Shown in pieces: positions 33,086 through 45,000 of a stretch of DNA of 64,000 nt (position 1 is its first letter; each line of letters begins with the position of its first letter). The position numbers and the translations under genes were made by a program. The notes beneath the pieces were generated by a model. It saw nothing but the letters and a program-made list of their open reading frames with translations. It was not told the DNA's origin and did no database searches. The stretch covers positions 496,001-560,000 of the forward strand of contig JAZGUH010000070.1 of NCBI GenBank assembly GCA_037893225.1. Reading direction: 5' to 3'. This DNA is from Hippasteria phrygiana (taxonomy: Eukaryota > Echinodermata > Asteroidea > Valvatida > Goniasteridae).

Positions 33086-33525
33086 TGTTTGTGATTGTTT
33101 AGTGTAATTTTTGAACTTGTAATACAGAGAAATATATTGTGTTTGATTGCTTTTTGTGAGTGCACCTCACTGAGGTACACAGTGAGGATTATTGGTAACG
33201 AGGGTAACGGGTTATGCTGACCTGGGTCGTTACTGGTTTGGGAATTGCGTTGTTTGTTGTATTGTTGATTGGTGTGTGGATTCTTTTGAGGATTAGAGCG
33301 GAGTTCCAAACTTTGCGACGTACTGCAAGACAGCAACTGCCGATCCTGTTGTGAATTCACCGGGTGGTTGTCGGTACACAGTGTTTAGTAGATTCTGGAG
33401 GCTTGGGACAGGTGGTTCCACAGCCTGAAAATTTGCTTGTGAGGTACCGCTATCGCCGAGTGGCCAGTGGCCGAGTGTGGCGAGTGTGGTGGGGCTGATT
33501 TTCCTAGTCGGGAGGAAACGTCAGT

Positions 33526-34147
33526 ATGAGCAAGGACGGTAATGTCACCCCGGTGGAGGTTGACCAGGGCTCTGTCTGTGATGAGCTGAACCGCTCAAGA
33601 ATGGAGGTTCAGTGGTTGAAAAGGGAGAGAGCTCGACTTTCTTCGGAGTTAGAGGCTGTCAAGAAGGGAGCACAGCCAAAAATTGCAAGTGAGGGTACCC
33701 CTAAGAGTATGGATACACCTTTGGTTGTGGTGGATTCAGATATTGGTTGGAAGTTGCCGGAGGATACCTCTGGGTATGCCTCATTAAAGGCGCGGGAGCG
33801 TTGCAGTGTTGGCACGTCACCTGATTTGGTTTCGAAGGGAGCAAGGCACGCTGAGATTACACCTGTGAGGTTTATTCCCATGCGTAGTCCTCATACCATG
33901 CAATCCCTTCGTGGACCGTGAGGGTGATTGTGCTAATAAGGAGCGAGGTTTACACAGTGACTTGTTGAGTTTTGCAACTCGTCCTACCTTGGGGAAATCC
34001 AACGAGGTTGTTGGTGAGGTTGACTCGCCTGGAGTGGGCCCATGGCCACTGAAAAGAGAGTCGCGGTTGGTGGGTAATGAGGTGTGCGGTAAACCTTACG
34101 GTAGTAAGCCTCGTAGGCCTACAATTACCCCCGATCGATACAATGGT
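33526..34147 (+). pseudogene. gag: Ty3/Gypsy gag, 5' part
   Basis: ATG at 33526 opens 131 codons with a charged, coiled-coil-like segment (ELNRSRMEVQWLKRERARL) and ends in TGA at 33919. The neighbouring frame takes over from about 33905 (DREGDCANKERGL, later PRRPTITPDRYNG), so a frameshift has occurred. The gene is then interrupted after ...TPDRYNG by an L2-like LINE and continues at 35857 in frame. Gag would assemble the virus-like particle; this copy is defective. Confidence 0.65.
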
Positions 34148-35850
34148 TGAATTGTTAGAATTCAACCCTGCTGATTACAGTGAAGTTCGTAAAATCATCA
34201 TGAATTCTAACAATAAATCCTGTATATTAGACCCACTTCCTACGTGGCTTCTAAAACAAAACCTAAGCACAATTGTCCCGGTTGTCTTATCCATTGTGAA
34301 CACATCATTATCTGCAGCAACCTTTCCAGCAACTTTGAAAGATGCAGTGATTACACCCCTATTGAAAAATCATTCCTTAGACAAGGATACTTTAAAAAAC
34401 TATAGGCCGGTGTCAAATATTGCAAATATTGCTTTTCTTTCTAAAGTAATTCAGAAATCTGTTTTAACACGTATCTCTAAACATATTGATAATAATAACT
34501 TGCATTGTAAATTTCAATCAGCTTACAGGTCTGGTCATAGCACGGAGACGGCTCTGTTGAGAGTCAAAAGTGATATCATGCATGCGATCGATAATCAACA
34601 GGCCGTCTTTTTGGTGTTGCTAGACCTGTCTGCTGCATTTGACACTATTGATCACAGTATTCTATTGAATAGATTGTCTGATGTTTTTGGAATTAGAAGT
34701 AAGGCTATTAACTGGTTTAAGACTTACCTTTATGGCAGAACATGTAAGGTCAAGATTGCTAATGATTACTCTGTTTCCAGAGTGCTTAATTATGGCCTAC
34801 CTCAAGGTTCCTGTGTTGGACCGCAGCTGTTCTCATATTATACTCATCCACTGACAGATATTATCAGGCATCACCCCAGTATCAGATTCCATTTTTATGC
34901 AGACGACATTCAGTTGTATGTTAGTGCTGATCCACGGAAGCCTGGTGATACAGACCATGTTCTTTCCATTTTAACAAGCTGTATCTCTGAGATTAAGACC
35001 TGGATGTGCCAGAATATGCTTCTCCTTAACAATGACAAAACGGAATTGTTTGTTGCAGCAAAACCAAGAACTCTAAAAAAATTATCCGACATCTCTCTTA
35101 CAGTTGGAAATACTGTGATCAAACCATCCTCAACTATAAAAAATCTTGGTATAGTGTTCGATAGTGAAATGACTATGTCTCAACATGTTTCCTCAATTTG
35201 TAAAACTGTTAATTTTCATCTCCGAAACTTATCACGTGTTAGGAGCCTAATTGATGAAATCACATGTCACCATGCGGTTCGTGCTCTTGTCACATCCCGT
35301 CTTGACTACGGAAACTCTCTCCTTCAAGGATTATCTATTAAAGACACAAAACGACTTCAACGTCTCCAAAACAGGGCAGCAAAATTAATTTTTATGGCAA
35401 AAAAATTTGATCACGTCTCACCCCTCCTTCAACAGCTTCACTGGCTTCCTATTCATCAACGTATTGATTTCAAATTGTTAACCATTACCTATAAATGTAT
35501 GAGTGACAGTGCCCCATCTTACCTCACTGAACTTATCGTTCCATATCAGCCCAATCGTCCACTTCGTTCTAGTTTAGATACCAGGATTTTAACAAAACCC
35601 ATAACCCGATCATCCACATCTGCCAAAGGTTTTTATGCAGCTGCTCCAAACCTTTGGAACAGTCTTCCTTATAAAATTCGTCATGCCAGTTCTCTTACTC
35701 AATTCAAAACATCACTCAAAACTCACTTATACCAGTCATTTGTTTTATAGGCACCTTATTAATTAATTATGTTGTTTTTTTCTCGATGTAAAGCGTTGTG
35801 ATACCACTTGTGTAAGAACGCTATATAAATGCCTTAATTATTATTATTAT
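34148..35850 (+). mobile_element. 5'-truncated CR1/L2-like LINE inserted in gag
   Basis: AATGGT at 34142-34147 and 35851-35856 is the target duplication; it restores the gag reading frame when one copy is removed. The 3' end reads GTAAGAACGCTATATAAATG followed by an (ATT)n tail, a style of 3' end typical of L2/CR1-group LINEs. The copy begins inside the RT domain, as expected for incomplete reverse transcription. Confidence 0.85.
34149..35750 (+). CDS. CR1/L2-like reverse transcriptase, intact C-terminal 530 residues
   Basis: One uninterrupted frame to TAG at 35748. It includes DPLPTWLLKQNL, LKNYRPVSNIAFLSK-like motif 1 (LKNYRPVSNIANIAFLSK), FQSAYRSGHSTETALL, motif A VLLDLSAAFDTIDHSILL (catalytic D), motif B YGLPQGSCVGPQLFSYY, motif C FHFYADDIQLYV (catalytic DD), MLLLNNDKTEL, and the C-terminal LVTSRLDYGNSLLQGL, RLQRLQNRAAKLIF, LHWLPIHQRIDFK and FYAAAPNLWNSLP blocks. 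This is the full RT core plus the usual tail of CR1/L2 LINEs. The endonuclease and ORF1 are missing because of 5' truncation. The open frame extends upstream to 34077 only because gag DNA happens to be open in that frame; the first 23 codons are not LINE sequence. Lack of stops suggests recent insertion. Confidence 0.85.
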   Translation, partial: ELLEFNPADYSEVRKIIMNSNNKSCILDPLPTWLLKQNLSTIVPVVLSIVNTSLSAATFPATLKDAVITPLLKNHSLDKDTLKNYRPVSNIANIAFLSKVIQKSVLTRISKHIDNNNLHCKFQSAYRSGHSTETALLRVKSDIMHAIDNQQAVFLVLLDLSAAFDTIDHSILLNRLSDVFGIRSKAINWFKTYLYGRTCKVKIANDYSVSRVLNYGLPQGSCVGPQLFSYYTHPLTDIIRHHPSIRFHFYADDIQLYVSADPRKPGDTDHVLSILTSCISEIKTWMCQNMLLLNNDKTELFVAAKPRTLKKLSDISLTVGNTVIKPSSTIKNLGIVFDSEMTMSQHVSSICKTVNFHLRNLSRVRSLIDEITCHHAVRALVTSRLDYGNSLLQGLSIKDTKRLQRLQNRAAKLIFMAKKFDHVSPLLQQLHWLPIHQRIDFKLLTITYKCMSDSAPSYLTELIVPYQPNRPLRSSLDTRILTKPITRSSTSAKGFYAAAPNLWNSLPYKIRHASSLTQFKTSLKTHLYQSFVL

Positions 35851-35856
35851 AATGGT

Positions 35857-36780
35857 AAGGTTCTTTGGAATGATTATTACCGCCACTTTGAGGCGTGTAA
35901 GCAGGTAAATCAGTGGAGTGAGGAGCAAGCAACCGAGTTTTTGGCTGCTAGTCTCCAGGGCGAGGCACTCCGGATTCTTGGTGATGGGTCGAAGAAGTTC
36001 ACTTATAGTGAACTTGTGGCGGGGTTGTCGAAGAGATTCGGTCCTGGTCGACAGGCCGAACATTATTTGGTAGAGTTAAGGCACCGACGTCAGGGGCCTA
36101 AGGAAACTCTACAGGAGCTGGGCCAGGCAATCCGTGATTTAACGTTGAAGGCCTACACAGAAATCCCCGAAGAGGCACGGGAGCGCTTGGGGAAGAACCA
36201 TTTTGTCGATGCGGTGACGAGTCAGGTTGTAAGGTAAGGCGTATATCGTGATCGCCCAAATACTTTGGACGAAGCGATACGTGCTGCCCTGGAGACTGAA
36301 AACTTTGAAAGAGTTGAGAGTGTGAGAAAAGCCGAAAGTAGACCCATGAAGTTAACTAGGGCAGTCGACTCTGACACAGAGAGGCGTCTTCTAAAGTTAT
36401 TAGAAGAAAGTGCCAGTTATCAGTCGAAGAAAATAGACTAAGTGGTTTAGCTGCTGACAGGGCTCACTAAGCAAGGTCTAGCTTTGGGCGAGACGCCAAA
36501 GGCAAAGTTTCCTCAGAGGCAGTCACCGAAGCCTGAAAGGGAAACGCCTGGTGCGTTGAAATGTTTCCGGTGTGGTGAGGTTGGTCATTTCGCACGGGAA
36601 TGTACCAAACCTCGTAATATGGGGAGATGGATGCAGGGAAACGCCAGCCAGCCGACCGGTGGGCCCGCGGGCAGGCTGGGCAATTCCGAGGGTCCAAGCG
36701 AGGACGAGAGTCGGGGACGAATGAAGCCGGTAAGAGGCGAGAATCAGAAGGCAGAGAGCCAATATGCACTCAACCAATGA
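35857..36780 (+). pseudogene. gag: Ty3/Gypsy gag, 3' part with CCHC zinc knuckle
   Basis: Continues the capsid-like region: WNDYYRHFEACKQVNQW, ATEFLAASLQGEALRIL, ELVAGLSKRFGPGRQAE, a typical retrotransposon Gag core. A TAA at 36235 and two stops near 36438 and 36450 break it. The nucleocapsid follows: CFRCGEVGHFAREC at 36562-36603 is a perfect CX2CX4HX4C knuckle, flanked by basic residues. Frame ends with TGA at 36778. Confidence 0.8.
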
Positions 36781-36792
36781 GCGGTACTCGGC

Positions 36793-37689
36793 CTAGGTAC
36801 GGGCTGTTTGTTAATGGCGTGGTTAGGGGAGTCGAGTGCAGGTTCCTGGTTGATTCAGGGTCGACTGACACACTAGTTAGTTGTCGGGTCTATCATGAAA
36901 TTGCCAGGGAACAGAGACCTGTGCTGGCAGCAGAGGAGGCCAGCATTCAACAGGTGGATGGGAGTCCACTGGCAGTGTTGGGCGTCGCCTGGGTGGACAT
37001 ACAGTTGGGTAAAACCGTTTACCCAGTTCGTGTGATTTTTGCTGATATCAAAATTTGATATGACGGCATACTAGGCATGGATTTCTTGTTACCCACTGGT
37101 GGTATCTTAGATTTCTGGAGCCTTGAGTTGAGGGTAAATGGGGAACAGATGAAGTGCACAAGTGGTGCTGGAGAGCCGTTTGTTGGAAGAGTGTTAGTTG
37201 CCGAAACTACCAAAATTCCGGCGGGCCATGAGGCTGTTGTGCCTGGTACTGCGACCGGTATCGTGGGGGCGAGTTGGCTCAGCGAGGGTTACTTCTAGTC
37301 CGGTCACTGGTTGAGCCGGAAGCCGAGATTCTCCCGCTGCGGATTTTCAACCCGAACGAGGAGAAACAGATTGTTCGAAGGGGAACGACCGTGGGTACAA
37401 TTGGATTAGTTGAGGTTGATTCTGAGGTTGTGCCGGGTCAGAGTTTTGTAAGTGAGGTTTATGGAGACCTCCCGAGTCATCTGCATGATCTATATGACCG
37501 GAGTACGGTCAACCTCAGTGAGGAGTATCATGAGGAGGTGAAGGCTTGTTTGATGGAATTCCTGAATGTATTTTCTTCTGGTGAGGGTGACATAGGGCGA
37601 ACTGATGTGGTAAAGCACCACATCAGTACTGGTGATGCGAGGCCTATCAAGGAGAGGCCCCGGCGCCACCCCTATGTAATCAGGATGAA
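36793..37689 (+). pseudogene. pol: Ty3/Gypsy aspartic protease and linker
   Basis: FLVDSGSTDTLVS at about 36842-36880 carries the DSG catalytic triad of retropepsins; ILGMDFL near 37068 is the second conserved block (ILGxDFL). A TGA at about 37057 and frame changes near 37297 break the gene. The linker to RT (FNPNEEKQIVRRGT, KHHISTGDARPIKE) leads into two stops at 37690-37695. The protease would cut the Gag-Pol polyprotein in active relatives. Confidence 0.75.
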
Positions 37690-39218
37690 ATAATGAGGCA
37701 GGTTGGAGATTTGCAGAAGCGAGGGGTTATCGAGCCATCTGATAGTCCCTGGGCTGCAAATGTGGTGTTAGTTCGAAAGAAGGACGGGACGAAGCGGTTT
37801 TGTGTCGACTACCGAGGTCCGAACAGGGTGACAATCAAAGACGCTTACCCTGTCCCTCGTATCGAGACGCTAGAGGCTTTGGCGGGTGCGGAGTGTTTTT
37901 CCACTCTGGACTTGGCGTCCGGGTTTTGGCAGGTTGCCCTCGATGAGGACGCCAGCCAGAAATCAACCTTTGTGGTGCGGAACGGTTTAGGTGGCGCTGC
38001 ATGCCCTTTGGCCTTTGCAACGCCCCTGCGACGTTTGAAAGGTTGATGGAGAAGGTGATGACCGGTCTTCAGTGGGAGATTCTGCTCATTTACTTGGATG
38101 ATGTCATTGTGTTTGGCAAGACCGCGAGAGAGGAGATTGAGCGACTGCGAGTCGTTCTCTTAAAGTTGAAGCCCAGCAAGTGCTTCTTATTTCAGAGGTC
38201 GGTGGACTATTTGGGACATATTGTGTCGTCTGAAGGTGTGGCTAGCGATCCCGAAAAGGTTCGGGCCGTGATCGCCGAGTGGCCAACACCTAAGTGTGTC
38301 AAGGAAGTTCGAAGCTTTTTAGGTCTCGCTTCCTATTACCGGAGGTTTATCAGGGGATTTGCCTTGGTGGCGTCGCCCCTGCATGCGCTGACTGAAAAGT
38401 CACGAGAGTTTTACTGGTTGGATGCCTGCCAACAGGCATTTGAAGAATTGAAACAGAGGCTGCAGACCGCACCTGTTTTGGCATATCCCATTCCCGACAG
38501 TGACTACATCATAGATACAGATGCTAGTGGAGATGGAATAGGGGCAGTTTTGTCTCAAGTCCATGAGGGGCAGGAGAAGGTCCTCGCCTTTGCGAGCCGT
38601 AAACTCAGCAAGGCAGAGCGGAACTATTGTGTTACTCGGAGGGAACTGCTAGCGGTGGTTGTCTACCTCAAGAAGTTTAGGCAGTACTTGTATGGTCAGA
38701 AGGTTTTACTTCGAACCGATCACGCTGCTCTTAGGTGGTTGCTTAATTTTAAGGACCCCGAGGGCCAGCTTGCGAGGTGGCTCGAAGTGATCAGCGATGT
38801 GACGATTCAAAACAGGCCTGGGCGTAAGCATGGAAATGCTGACGGGTTGTCCCGGAAGGCCTGCAAACAGTGTGGTCGTGCTGACACTGATGAAGCGTCA
38901 GGGACCGTTGAGGCACCGGACGATGCCAGAGTGACCAAGACCGATGAGGTTGATGAGGGTCGCCATGAGGTTGACTCTGACCTGCCGATCTCTGAGGCGA
39001 GGGTGAGGGGCATTTTTGCCCAACCACACTTGCCTAGAGATGGGGTAAGAGAGGCTCAACTTGGTGATCCGAGTATTGGTTGGATTGTTAGGGAAAAAGA
39101 GGAGTCGGGCAGCCGTCCCAGTTGGGAGACTGTGTCAGCCGCCTCCTCGGCGCACAAGGCCCTCTGGTCCTTATGGGACCAGCTGGAGCTGCGGGACGGT
39201 ATCATTTATAGAAGTTAG
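37690..39218 (+). pseudogene. pol: Ty3/Gypsy reverse transcriptase and RNase H
   Basis: RT motifs in order: GVIEPSDSPWAANVVLVRKK, RFCVDYRGPNRVT, YPVPRIETLEAL, FSTLDLASGFWQV (catalytic D), then a frameshift near 37985, MPFGLCNAPATFERLM, LIYLDDVIVFG (catalytic DD, about 38085-38117), LGHIVSSEGV and VRSFLGLASYYRRFI. RNase H follows: DTDASGDGIGAVLSQ, ERNYCVTRRELLAVV, LRTDHAALRWLL and GNADGLSR. Order and motifs are those of Ty3/Gypsy pol. One frameshift and the stops upstream make it non-functional; the open part of 405 codons shows decay is limited. Confidence 0.85.
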
Positions 39219-39235
39219 GAGTCCTACGATGTGAA

Positions 39236-39677
39236 GTCGAGTAGGTGGCGACTGGTGCTTCCTAAGAATTGAGAGAGGTAGTACTTCAGGAGCTGCATGG
39301 TGGTCGGACTAGTGGCCACCTAGGTGTCAAGAAGACTTTGGCCAAAGTCAAGTTGCGGTACTATTGGCCGGGAATGACCGCGGATGTGAGGTCATTCATA
39401 AGACACTGCGAGCTGTGTGGGAGGAGGAAAGCTCCTGTGAAGAGGAGAGTTTCCCCGCTCCAACAATATTTGGTGGGGAAGCCCATGGAGAGAGTGGCTG
39501 TGGACTTGCTGGGGCCACTGCCCCGAAGTGACAGTGGCAATGTCTGCGTGGTGACTACTGCTCCAAATGGATGGAGGCGTATGCCCTGCCTATGCTAAGG
39601 TAGAGACAGTGGCGGACAAGTTGGTCACGGAGTTTGTCTGTCGGTTTGGCATTCCCTTGGAATTGCATTCTGATCAA
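39236..39677 (+). pseudogene. pol: Ty3/Gypsy integrase, truncated
   Basis: LQELHGGRTSGHLGVKKT, YYWPGMTADV and CELCGRRKAP give the HHCC zinc-binding domain; MERVAVDLLGPLP holds the first catalytic D. A frameshift near 39560 precedes SKWMEAYALP, and the second D falls in GIPLELHSDQ at about 39650-39677. At that point the sequence changes abruptly into the large repeat copy 2, so the rest of the integrase and the 3' LTR are lost from this window. A stop lies in LPKN*REVV near 39270. Confidence 0.8.
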
Positions 39678-42038
39678 AACACTATTTCTTTTTGTTTTTT
39701 ATGACGCCTCAAATGCCGCCGGGGTGGGGGGTAACTCCCCCGCCCCCCTGTCCCCTCCCCTCTCCCCGCTGGATACGCCGGGGGGGGGGGGATTCGACCC
39801 CCAAGGTTAATACAAATCTTGTGTACATCTTAGGAAAGATAAGGATTCATTTTAGGGGGAACTTATTTTTGTCAAGGTGTTTACTTTACCTTAGTAGCTA
39901 TGTATTTTAGCTACTCATTCATGAATTAGAGCATTATCAGAAGCCAGGATAGATTTAGATTACCAGAATAGATTACCTGATTGGTGTAAATTTAAGTTAC
40001 TCAGATACTTCATTAGTTTTTTTTGTTCTTTCAATTTTTTATTTGCATTATTTATTTTCGACAACAAATTGGGTAAGTGTCCCTACTGGTGACCAAAGTT
40101 TTGCTAGACAGAAACCACTGATCTCTACGTACACTGGATAGCGCATCGGCTGTTGCAACCGCCGTCCGCCATCTTAACACTCCCAATACAATAGGTTTCC
40201 AACATTGTCCCCAGAGTCTACTTTCATTATCGTTCACAATAGCATTATGGTAAAATGGGAGTGAATATATGGTGGCTACTGGCTTCAGTTGCTTGTACAG
40301 CGGTCAATGAGCTTTCCAGTTTATGTAGAGATCAGCGGTACAAATGGGCTGGATGGGCAAAGCGGATATTGTCAGCGCAATCAAGTGAAGAACAAACTTC
40401 CCCAAATTTAGCACAATCGGCAAATGGGGTGGGGGGGGGGGGGGGGGGGGTAAAGAGTCCGATGCCGGTTGATTTATATAAATATCGAAATTATGTACTA
40501 CGGTAACTGGACCTATTTGATATTCCCCAGCGGACGGAATGAACGTACGCGTATACCAACGGATACAGTCATTTCCAATCAGCCAACGAAACTTCAGAAA
40601 TGGCGAACATGCCTGATTAGATGACCACAACGAGTGTGAATGCCAACTTGACCTACCGCTAAGCATCACATAGGCCTAAGCACACAAATTTGCTTAAAAA
40701 CTAAAAACCTGTATATTGCTTGTGACTGGTATTTATCTGTTGTGTGCTTAGAATGCTAATCACATGGAGTTTGGCTGGTAACTTGGGCCCAATTTCATAG
40801 ACCTTATCGCAAATACCGCCTGGATGAGACGTCACAATGGTTACTAGGGACGTGAGAAAGAAACGCGCACCAAAATCGCTACAATTTCCTTCCCACAATC
40901 CCTTGTGACCATTGTGACGTCTCAACCAGGCGGTTTTTGCGATACAGTCACCGTTAGCGAAAAATCCCCGCTTACTGTAGCAGAAAATTCTGTGCTTACG
41001 GCAAGCGTATTACACGCGTTAGCGGGGAATTTTGGCTCCTGAGCATGCGTACATCCCGTAACTAAGGATTATGTGCTTACAGGGTTAGCGTAGAATTTTT
41101 CCGCTAGCGCTGTTACCGCAAAATGGTGATCGTAAGCGCGGAAAGCTGTGGTTAGCAGAGCCATGAAATTGGGCCCTGATGTTACTAAGCAAGTTTTTGT
41201 GGTTAATCAATTTTTTGTGCTTAAGCAGCTATATGGAATTGGCCCCAGGTGAAGATACTTGTAGGCAGGGCCCAATTTCATAGCTTTGCTAACCACAGCG
41301 CAGCAGAGCCATGAAATTGGGCCCAGATCTGTATTCCTAGACACCGGCGTCATACGATTCGTGACGGAATTGACGTCAGGATCGGGTTCAGTGTTAACTG
41401 TTCAAGAGAGTAATTTACTTACAAATTTCGAAGCAAGATGTTCGAATTACAAGAGTCGAAAGCAGACCTAAAAAGACGGAGAAGCTTCTAGAGAGGTGAT
41501 TGTGGACGATTCCGCGCGGTGAGTGTTATCATAACATTTTCGAAATAGTCGCTGAATATGTCTGCCTCGATAATATGCGGTCAAAGTATAGAGCTATATA
41601 TTAAATTACTAGAGCGCTGACTCCTCATCTTACGCGCGGAGATACTTTAAATCTGTTGTGCGCGAAGACATTTTGAATTCGTGTGCGTGTTTGTAGAACA
41701 TAATGAAATTTGATGGAGTGTATTTTAAAAGTGTACTCTAAATGCAACGCAGAAGTACAACATACGCAAACAACTTAAGCGCGTCATGACGGTTATAAAA
41801 CGTCACGGCAAAAATCATCTGCAGCGGATACGGGCACGCGTTTACGTTGTTTGCACATAGCATGCAAAATGACATGCTCATTTACTGATTGTGCGTTTCG
41901 GGTTTCGGCGTATCGGCTTCAATAACGCAACTTTATAGAATACAAACGCAGATATATCCGTACAAAAAGCCGTACATAATTTTGTCCACAAACATGGATG
42001 CGCCCAGCAGGCATCACTTTGTACACGAAGGGCCTGCA
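39678..42038 (+). repeat. large noncoding repeat, copy 2
   Basis: Joins the Gypsy integrase at AACACTATTTC, an internal point of the repeat (copy 1 about 28905), so the first 320 bp are missing. Poly(G) tract at 40431-40450 (20 G). Carries the GGCCTA insert at 40671 and the 55-bp mini-foldback at 41269, both absent from the other copies. Nested GGGCCC foldback at 40786-41250. Confidence 0.75.
41269..41323. mobile_element. 55-bp GGCCCAATTTC foldback with empty site
   Basis: Starts GGCCCAATTTCATAGC and ends GCCATGAAATTGGGCC, flanked by CAG at 41266-41268 and 41324-41326. Copies 1 and 3 read GTAGGCAGATCTTTATT without it (near 30661 and 47903). This shows a 3-bp duplication for the GGGCCC family and a remarkably short mobile unit. 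Confidence 0.8.
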
Positions 42039-42063
42039 GGGCCCAATTTCATGGCTCTGCTTG
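42039..42063 (+). mobile_element. GGGCCC foldback, left stub
   Basis: GGGCCCAATTTCATGGCTCT then CTT, followed at once by the LINE tail. It is completed by 45494-45650 beyond the LINE. Confidence 0.6.
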
Positions 42064-45000
42064 CCTTGCCTTGCCTTGTCTAGGCCGTGTTCATCCATTG
42101 TCGGATGTAACCCTCTTCATGTGCTTTCCATGTCCTTCTTTCTTGTGCCTGTGTTGTCCATGTTGTACCCATGTAGGATGTGATATCGTCTCTCCATCTC
42201 TTTTTCTGTCTGCCTCGTTTTCTCTTTCCTGTTCGTGGTTGCCACTCTGAAATTCTTCTGGTCCATCTGTTATCTTTCACATGTCCAGTCCATCTCCACT
42301 TTGCTTCTTTGATTTTTTCAATTATGTCCTGAAGTCCTGTTTTCTTTCTGATATCACTGCATCTTATTTTGTCCCGGATGGATATGTGTAGCATTCTTCT
42401 CTCCATTGCCCTTTGTGCTGTTTGTAGTTTGGTTTCTAGGTATTTTGTTGTTGTCCATGTTTCTGAGCATATGTCATAGTTGGTAGCACGCACTGGTCGT
42501 ATATTTGCCTTCTCCATGCCATTGGTATATTCTTGTCACAGAGAATTTCTTTGTGCCTTCCAAAACTCCTCCAACCTGCTTTTATCCTTATCAATACTTC
42601 TCCGTGTGTGCAGTCTTTCATCTTTAATATTTGACCCAGGTATTTGTATTCATCAACTCTGTCTATGTCATGATTTTCTACTTTGATGGTGGAATCTGTA
42701 TTATAGTTCGTCATATATTTTGTTTTCCCCTTATGCATTTTCAGTCCAATTCTTTGGCTCTCCCCGTTTAGGTGATTTAATTGAATTTCCATATCTTCCA
42801 CAGAAGAGGTAGTTAAGGCGACGTCATCTGCAAAGCGAAGGTCTGTTAGTCTTTCACCGTCTATGTTGATTCCTCTTTCTTCTAGGGGTAGTTTCTTAAA
42901 GACTTGTTCCATTGCTGATGTAAACATTTTTGGTGACAAGGTGTCTCCCTGTCTCACTCCCTTATTTATCTTCACGATTTCTGAAACGTCCTTATCCAGA
43001 TGGATTCTAGCTGTCGCATTTGTGTATATTTCTTCTAGGATGCATATGTATCCTTCATTAATTCCTGTTTTTCGAAGAGCCGTAAATAGATTTTTATGCT
43101 CTACCGAATCAAAGGCCTTCTCATAATCAATAAACCCAAGCATAGGTTTGATATTCATTTGCCTTTTCAATTAGCTGATTTATTGTATACAGGTGGTGCA
43201 CTGTTGAATAGCCTCTTCGAAAGCCTGCCTGCTCTCTTGGTTGTTGTCTGTCTAATTCAGTTTTGATCCTGTTTTGAATAATTCTTGTGAATATCTTGTA
43301 CATGTGGGATAATAAACTTATTGGTCTGTAGTTTTTGATGTCGGCTTTATCCCCTTTTTTGTGAAGAAGAATTATCTTCGCTTCTTTCCATTTTGTTGGT
43401 ATTCTTTGGTCTTTCATTATTTGGTTGTACAGTTTTACCAATTGTATGACTATCACTTTGCCACCTTCTTTAAATATATCGCTTGATAGTTCATCTGTTC
43501 CCGATGCCTTGTTCGTTTTCATTTGTTTTAGTGCTTCTTCAACCTCCTGTTGTGTTATATGCGGTATTTCTGAGTTTTCTGGTGATATGATTTGTTCTTC
43601 AGTTTGGTCATTCTCTTCTGCTCTTGAGCAATATAGTTCTTGATAAAAATCTGAGCATACTTTTAAAATTTCCTCCCTGTTTGATGTCATTGTTCCATCA
43701 CAGTTCCTTAGCTGCTGGATTCTTGTTTTCTTTCTGCTGAGCTTAGAGATTTCTTTTGTTCCCTTTCTTGACTTCAGGATTTCTTGGATTTGTTCTTCCC
43801 GTCTTTTTCTACTTCTTTGGCGTCTTATCTTTCTTGTTGTTTTTACTAACTCGGTATACTCAATCTTCTCCCTATGTGATTTGTTAGTTTTTTCTCTCAG
43901 TTTCTTTCGTCTTGTGTCCAGTTTGTTTAACTCCTTAATATCCTGTTCACTCTTCTGGCTGTTGTTTTTGTCTGATGGTGCCATAGCTGCTGCTTCTTCT
44001 AGTATTATTGTTGTTATCTCCTCACTTCTGGTATTTATGTCTTCATTCTCTTCTGCTAGTATATCAAACCTATTTTTCAGTCTTATTTGAAATTCCTCCT
44101 GTTTTTCTCTTAAACGTAAGAGGTTCACACTTTTCTTTCTTTTGTTGTTTATGAACTTTAGTCTAGCTAGCTTTTTGTTGATGCTTATAGTTGCTCTTAC
44201 CATCCTGTGGTCACTAGCAATGTCCACTGTAGTGATAACTTCACAGTTGTCAACAATTCCTCTCTGGTTACTGAGTATAAAGTCGATTTGATTCCTGGTA
44301 TTTCCGTTTGGGCTTTCCCATGTCCAATATCTGTTGTCTTTTTTCTTGAAGAATGCATTTGATATTATTAGACTCTGTTGAGCTGCGAACTCTAGCATAG
44401 TCTCTCCTCTTATATTTCGTTCTCCTGTTCCAAACTTTCCAATGATGTTTTCCTCTCCAGGTTGTTGTTTTCCGACTTTGGCGTTGAAGTCTCCCATTAC
44501 TATGGTGTAGCTTGCTTTATGTTCTTCTGTTGCCTTTGTGATGTCTTCATAAAATTGTTCTATTTCGTCATCATCATAGTCACTAGTTGGTGCATACACT
44601 TGGATTATGCAGATCTCTTCACTTCCTGTAAGTTGGATCCTGAGTGATACTACTCGATTTGAGTGACTTTTTATTTCAGTAATGTGGTCTTTAATTTTGG
44701 GGTGAATTAGAAATCTATTTCATCTTGCATTCTTATCTATTTCTGTTGCTCCTTTGTTGAATAGCCATGCTCCCCCTTCCAATTCTTCTAATCCTTCTCC
44801 CTCTCTTCTTGTCTCTGCTAGACCGATTATGTCCCATTTAAAATCTTTAAGATCATCCATCAGATGTGTGACTCATTGGTGCGAAGTGTCCCTGTGTTGT
44901 ATGTGCAGATGTGCAATTGTTCTCCCGTCTTCTTACTCCCGTCAGTCCTGAAGCTTCCACTCTTCTCTTTGGAGCTTCATTGTGGCTTTGGCTGCAGCAC

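Noticed and set aside
32842..33360. 172-residue minus-strand open frame
   Set aside because: Antisense to the Gypsy leader and primer-binding site; no recognisable domain.
34077..34148. ATG at 34077 as the start of a 557-residue protein
   Set aside because: The first codons are gag DNA read in the wrong frame; the LINE insertion begins at 34148, so the fusion is accidental.
43425..44090. Plus-strand open frames across the RTE LINE
   Set aside because: Antisense shadows of the endonuclease and RT region.
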